From assembly GCA_003228495.1 (NCBI GenBank), contig QIDY01000298.1, forward strand, positions 1-6,634: a DNA stretch of 6,634 nucleotides, given 5' to 3'. The DNA comes from Nitrospirota bacterium. GTDB taxonomy: Bacteria; Nitrospirota; Nitrospiria; Nitrospirales; UBA8639. Made by a program: the position numbers and the translations under genes. The notes beneath the pieces were generated by a model. The model was not told where the DNA came from. It searched no databases and was given only the letters and a program-made list of their open reading frames with translations. Within the stretch, counting starts at the first letter, position 1; every line of letters begins with the position of its first letter. Shown here in pieces: positions 6,537-6,634 of the stretch.

Positions 6537-6549
6537 AGTGAATACGCTC
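6526..6549. promoter_or_regulatory. Operator-like inverted repeat over the -10 and start site
   Basis: GAGCGTA at 6526-6532 and TACGCTC at 6543-6549 are perfect inverse copies, 7+7 bases with a 10-base centre, so half-site centres are 17 bases apart. The repeat covers the -10 box and the expected transcription start, a classical position for a repressor. Since transcription would begin inside it, a DNA-level site is more likely than an RNA hairpin. The binding protein is unknown. Confidence 0.45.
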
Positions 6550-6566
6550 ATAATAGGCATTTCATG

Positions 6567-6601
6567 AGGAAAGGAAAAGATGAGCGCTAATTGCCTTTCC
6601 T
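6567..6601 (+). repeat. Leader hairpin pairing AGGAAAGG with CCTTTCCT
   Basis: AGGAAAGG at 6567-6574 and CCTTTCCT at 6594-6601 are perfect inverse copies (8 pairs, 19-base loop). The left arm carries the ribosome binding site of a seven-codon ORF; the right arm is the end of that ORF. The CCTTT in the right arm can alternatively pair with AAAGG at 6616-6620, inside the ribosome binding site of the next gene. Confidence 0.45.
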
Positions 6602-6603
6602 AA
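6580..6603 (+). CDS. Possible seven-codon leader ORF (MSANCLS)
   Basis: ATG at 6580 is followed by six sense codons and TAA at 6601-6603. AAGG at 6571-6574 lies 5 bases before the ATG, so initiation is plausible. It sits in the predicted leader of the gene starting at 6630, 26 bases upstream of it. The peptide itself has no recognisable feature. Any role would be in controlling the downstream gene by ribosome position. It may also be chance. Confidence 0.3.
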   Translation: MSANCLS

Positions 6604-6629
6604 CCATGCAGGATCAAAGGAGGTCTCTC

Positions 6630-6634
6630 ATGGA
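6630..6634 (+). CDS. Start of the next gene, running off the window
   Basis: ATG at 6630-6632 is preceded by AAAGGAGG at 6616-6623 with a 6-base spacer, a near-ideal ribosome binding site. Only the first codon and two further bases are in the window, so the product cannot be named. An in-frame ATG at 6606 would add eight residues but has no ribosome binding site of its own. Upstream promoter, operator-like repeat and leader hairpin suggest a regulated gene. Confidence 0.55.

Overview
The window looks like ordinary chromosome from a diderm (Gram-negative-type) bacterium. It has base composition near 50% GC by eye, short intergenic gaps, envelope-directed products (periplasmic adaptor, lipoprotein, exported TraB/GumN protein) and good AGGAGG-like ribosome binding sites before several genes. 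The mix of families would fit a Nitrospirota-like environmental bacterium, but that is an impression, not something the sequence proves. I see no rRNA, tRNA, CRISPR array, insertion sequence or phage gene.

Region 1 (1-2270, + strand) is the end of a tripartite efflux or lipid/peptide export operon of MacAB type. It holds the C-terminal part of a MacA-like periplasmic adaptor, a free-standing MacB/LolD-class ATPase, and a MacB-class permease with a large periplasmic domain. The genes are nearly touching (7 and 8 bases apart). Region 2 (2305-3003) is a 232-residue membrane protein that looks like a CPBP (CAAX/Abi) intramembrane protease that has lost part of its active-site signature.

Region 3 (about 3010-4358, + strand) has a possible promoter followed by a DUF3147/GlpM-like four-helix membrane protein and a DUF6941-like small soluble protein, 14 bases apart. 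A small TRL-like lipoprotein with its own strong ribosome binding site comes next. A 345-base stretch without genes (4359-4703) then leads to an exported TraB/GumN-family protein (4704-5639).

Region 4 (5657-6471, - strand) is a convergent short-chain dehydrogenase/reductase gene. Its reading frame is broken by what looks like a one-base deletion exactly in the TGxxxGxG nucleotide-binding motif. The true start lies upstream at 6471, behind a good ribosome binding site.

Region 5 (6472-6634) is the most regulatory-looking stretch. It contains a perfect TTGACA -35 box 17 bases from a TAGCAT -10 box, with a perfect 7+7 inverted repeat over the -10 and the expected transcription start. Next comes a seven-codon leader ORF whose ribosome binding site can pair with its own last codons, and then a strong ribosome binding site and ATG of a gene that runs off the window at 6630. 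This leader is the best candidate for something undescribed, but the gene it controls is not visible.
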